DNA of 64,000 nucleotides. Origin: Cyclospora cayetanensis (taxonomy: Eukaryota; Apicomplexa; Conoidasida; Eucoccidiorida; Eimeriidae). A program made the translations under genes and the position numbers. Under the pieces are notes generated by a model. It worked only from the letters and a program-made list of their open reading frames with translations. It did not search any database and was not told the DNA's origin. Positions 61,801-64,000 of the stretch are shown here, in pieces. Within the stretch, counting starts at the first letter, position 1; each line of letters starts with the position of its first letter. Where the stretch lies: contig NW_020312734.1 in NCBI RefSeq assembly GCF_002999335.1, forward strand, positions 62,001 to 126,000, written 5' to 3'.

Positions 61801-64000
61801 AGGCTTCCCACGCAGACCGCCGGAAGCCGCTGTTATCATGCAGAGAAAGCGGAGGCACCAGACGCGTCTGCGCTTGCTGCCCTGCCGAACCACTGCCCTT
61901 CTTTGAACGATTGCTCTTCACCGAGGGTTGCTGTCCACTGATGCTGCTGCTCCTCCGAGATCTGCTGCAGCCACGAGACTGCCTGCCAAGCACAGCGCCC
62001 CTCTCGCTCAGATCCTCAGGAGTACCCACAGGTCCTTGCATCCCTTGTTCGCGCGTTCTGCTGGAGGCTGCAGCGGACTTCGAGTCTGTCCCGCAGCTCG
62101 CATGTGCTTCTTTCCCAGCACTTGGAGAGTCGACGTCAACTCCGGAAGCTTCAAGTGCCTCGGAAGTTTTGCTGCTCCCATTCACAGGCACTAGCGGTGC
62201 AGCCAGGCCCCAGAGACCCCCCTTCCGCGGATTTCCTCCATCTTTTCCAAGATTATCCCAGCCGCCAGCTGCTTGCTTGTCTTCAAGCCTTCGCGACGTT
62301 CCCCCGCAGCTTCCAGTGCAGCACTTAGGGCACCCTCCGAAAGCCTTGATGACTCTCTGGAGGAAAGCATCCCCTAGAGGGTAATACTTGCCAAAACGGG
62401 AGTCGGAGATGCGTCTGCCCAGCGAATGACAGCCTCGTTTCCTGGCGGCACCCACACCCACGGAGCAACATGGATCACTTGCATCGTGCTGCGTCAGCTT
62501 GGCGCTGCCCTCCAATTTTGCACCGCTGCCGCTGCCGCGAGTAACATTGCCCACCAAGCTGAGAGCAGCCGCACTGTGAGCGCCATCCTGCACAACAGGA
62601 GTATCGCCACCCTTTCGCGAATGCCACAAAAAATGCGTATCAATGGAGGGGTTGCCGTCGCTCCCACCCCGAGGCCCCCCGCACGGCTTGCTGCTGCTGC
62701 TGCTCTCTTGCTGCTGCCTCCTTAAGGCTCCGTCGAGGATCTCGTCTAGAGACGGGGAAAGAAACTCGGCAGCGGGAATGGTGTTGGACAGGGAGGCGGC
62801 TGGGGGTCCGGGTCCGCCTTCCGCGGTGAGGGGCGGAGGCAAGTGAAGCAGTTTGGCTGCAGTTCTCTCTCTCAAGCGATCCAACACCTGGTGTACCTTG
62901 AGGACTGATATAAAGGGCAATTGCCGACCTGAGGCTTCGTCACTCCAGCTGCGGCACCCATCCCAAAGACGCGCAAATGCCATGAAGCGCACAGTGGATG
63001 CCGAGGCAGCTCAAGCAAGCGAACCCTAAACTTTGCACTGCAACTTCAGAAATGAAGATGCATGCGGAATGCAGTGTCTAGACACCGAAGGCACGGAGGT
63101 GGACAGACGCGCGGATGTCTTTTTGGGGACGGAAGGGAACGGCGAGTAAAAGAGACCCCAGTCGAACAGGGAGGGGGAACAAGCGTGTTGTTTTGGGTGC
63201 TGCTGCACCTCCTACCTCGCGAAAAGTGTGGACTCCCAGTTCTGCTTGCCTGCGACATCTGCTACGATGGGCTGCAGCACAGCCGCAATCCCGCTAACAG
63301 ACCGTGAAGGCTCGCGCCGCCATCGGCAGTCCGGGGTAGAACCTTCCTGCTTTGGTTGAGCGGTCACGCAGTGCATGTATGAGGCCCCCAAGTCAATGAC
63401 AACACCTGCAAGAACAGCTACACACACACAAAAGGAGGAAATTCGAAGACACGGCGGCTGCCTCGCGGGAGAGCGGCAAAAGTCTCACCGCAAGCGCCAC
63501 TCCAAGAGCGAACACCGCGAACCCCTTGCTCCCTTTTCCTCCCTTCTCCCTCCCCCCTTCCTCCCCGAGAAAGCCAGAACATGAAAGCTCAGGCAGACAC
63601 AGAATAAAAGGCGCTAAAGAAACACTAACACGGCTTCACATGCTCCTCTCCTCACGGGGTCCCCTGCCTCCCGGCCTTCCCAAATATCCCTAAAAATCCC
63701 CATAAGCCCTGTAATAGCTAAGAGTAACCAGCAGACGCATGAAAGAACAGGATGATGACTCGATCGCTAGTACCGTTCCACTACTACCTACGCGCGAGAC
63801 CTCCCTAGCCCATGCGACAGACCTCACACTCCTCAGAAACACACGCCTTCCCCTACCCCCCGTCCCCTGCGCGCTTGCGCATGCACACGCCAAAAACGCC
63901 TCTCCCCTCGCTTTCCTTCCCCCCTCCCGGCTACAAAAGCCTCGATATCGCAGTTCTCGCACGTGCTGCAAAGGCGGAGATCTACAGCCACCCTTTCTCA
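58856..64000 (-). CDS. LSD1-like flavin amine oxidase (histone demethylase family), 5' partial
   Basis: FAD-dependent amine oxidase of the KDM1/LSD1 type, which oxidises methyl-lysine (H3K4 in LSD1) in the nucleus. Exons from the 3' end: 58856-59041 (VEAFRVGVHCAVDSG, stop), 59117-59251 (VNAYDNDLDIMRAPHP, DPRVIFCGEHLSKAYFQCVD, GAFDTG), 59535-59666 (FVVSRWDEDCFSRGSYSTP), 59925-60104 (HPDDVFWEERGLQLNCLDQK), 60483-60699 (YCVVAVPLAQLAQ, IDFSPPLGPDRRRALARYRM, GCHNK), 60951 to about 62992, and about 63212-63405 (GVVIDLGASYMHC). A fragment near 63900-63975 (VRELRYRGF) fits the helix after the GxGxxG loop; the loop itself lies outside the window. All 3' junctions are phase-consistent. The FxGE-x-x-(S/T)...GAFDTG and W-x-x-D-x-x-xx-GSYS motifs are diagnostic. 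The roughly 680-codon exon is almost wholly non-conserved (Ser, Gly, Arg rich), with a conserved-looking island, AEARMMLVVLQSRLGYVGDL. Family: sure; LSD1 rather than another amine oxidase: likely. Confidence 0.85.
60199..60258. repeat. AT-rich microsatellite (TATATA/CATA) in an intron
   Basis: Imperfect alternating TATATAGATAT and CATATATA units within the intron of the amine oxidase gene between its exons at 60104 and 60483. Confidence 0.85.

Overview
The window looks like nuclear DNA of a coccidian apicomplexan, most likely an Eimeriidae member (Eimeria- or Cyclospora-like). The reasons are: GC near 50%, intron-rich genes with GT-AG introns (many GTAAGC, GTGCGT or GTGAGG donors), large low-complexity insertions in conserved proteins, CAG-encoded Gln runs, and apicomplexan-style coronin, V-ATPase G and ribosomal proteins. 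The species is an inference. All gene models were assembled by eye from homologous motifs, splice signals and phase bookkeeping; nothing was searched or aligned by software.

Layout. 1-4.9 kb: coronin (minus), 3' end unresolved at the left edge. 5.3-6.3 kb: a doubtful minus-strand ORF. 6.6-9.5 kb: an unknown coiled-coil protein (plus). 10.0-14.3 kb: an MSI1/RBBP4-type histone chaperone (minus). 16.1-21.2 kb: decayed Ty3/gypsy-type LTR element, copy A. 21.9-23.7 kb: ribosomal protein uS5/RPS2 (plus). 24.3-25.3 kb: an unknown protein with a signal peptide and an in-frame TGA (plus). 25.9-29.6 kb: a CSA/ERCC8-type WD40 protein with a large insertion (minus). 31.7-34.7 kb: retroelement copy B, internally deleted. 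35.4-36.2 kb: V-ATPase subunit G (minus). 37.2-38.2 kb: an unknown two-membrane-segment protein (plus). 38.5-39.6 kb: LTR-like fragments. 40.4-41.8 kb: ribosomal protein uS17/RPS11 (plus). 42.6-44.6 kb: a PHD-ELM2 protein (minus). 47.0-51.5 kb: retroelement fragments D (minus) and C (plus). 54.4-58.7 kb: a long PHD-finger, Gln-rich protein (minus). 58.9 kb to the right edge: an LSD1-like flavin amine oxidase (minus), 5' end outside the window.

How the genes relate. Two themes recur. Housekeeping: two 40S ribosomal proteins, a vacuolar proton pump stalk subunit, an actin regulator and a probable transcription-coupled repair factor. Chromatin: RBBP4-like, PHD-ELM2, PHD/polyQ and LS​D1-like proteins, the kinds of subunits found together in CoREST/NuRD-type complexes elsewhere, all on the minus strand. 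Nothing in the sequence proves that they act together. The intervening 1-9 kb stretches are largely old retroelement debris without intact genes. No rRNA, CRISPR array or convincing tRNA was seen.
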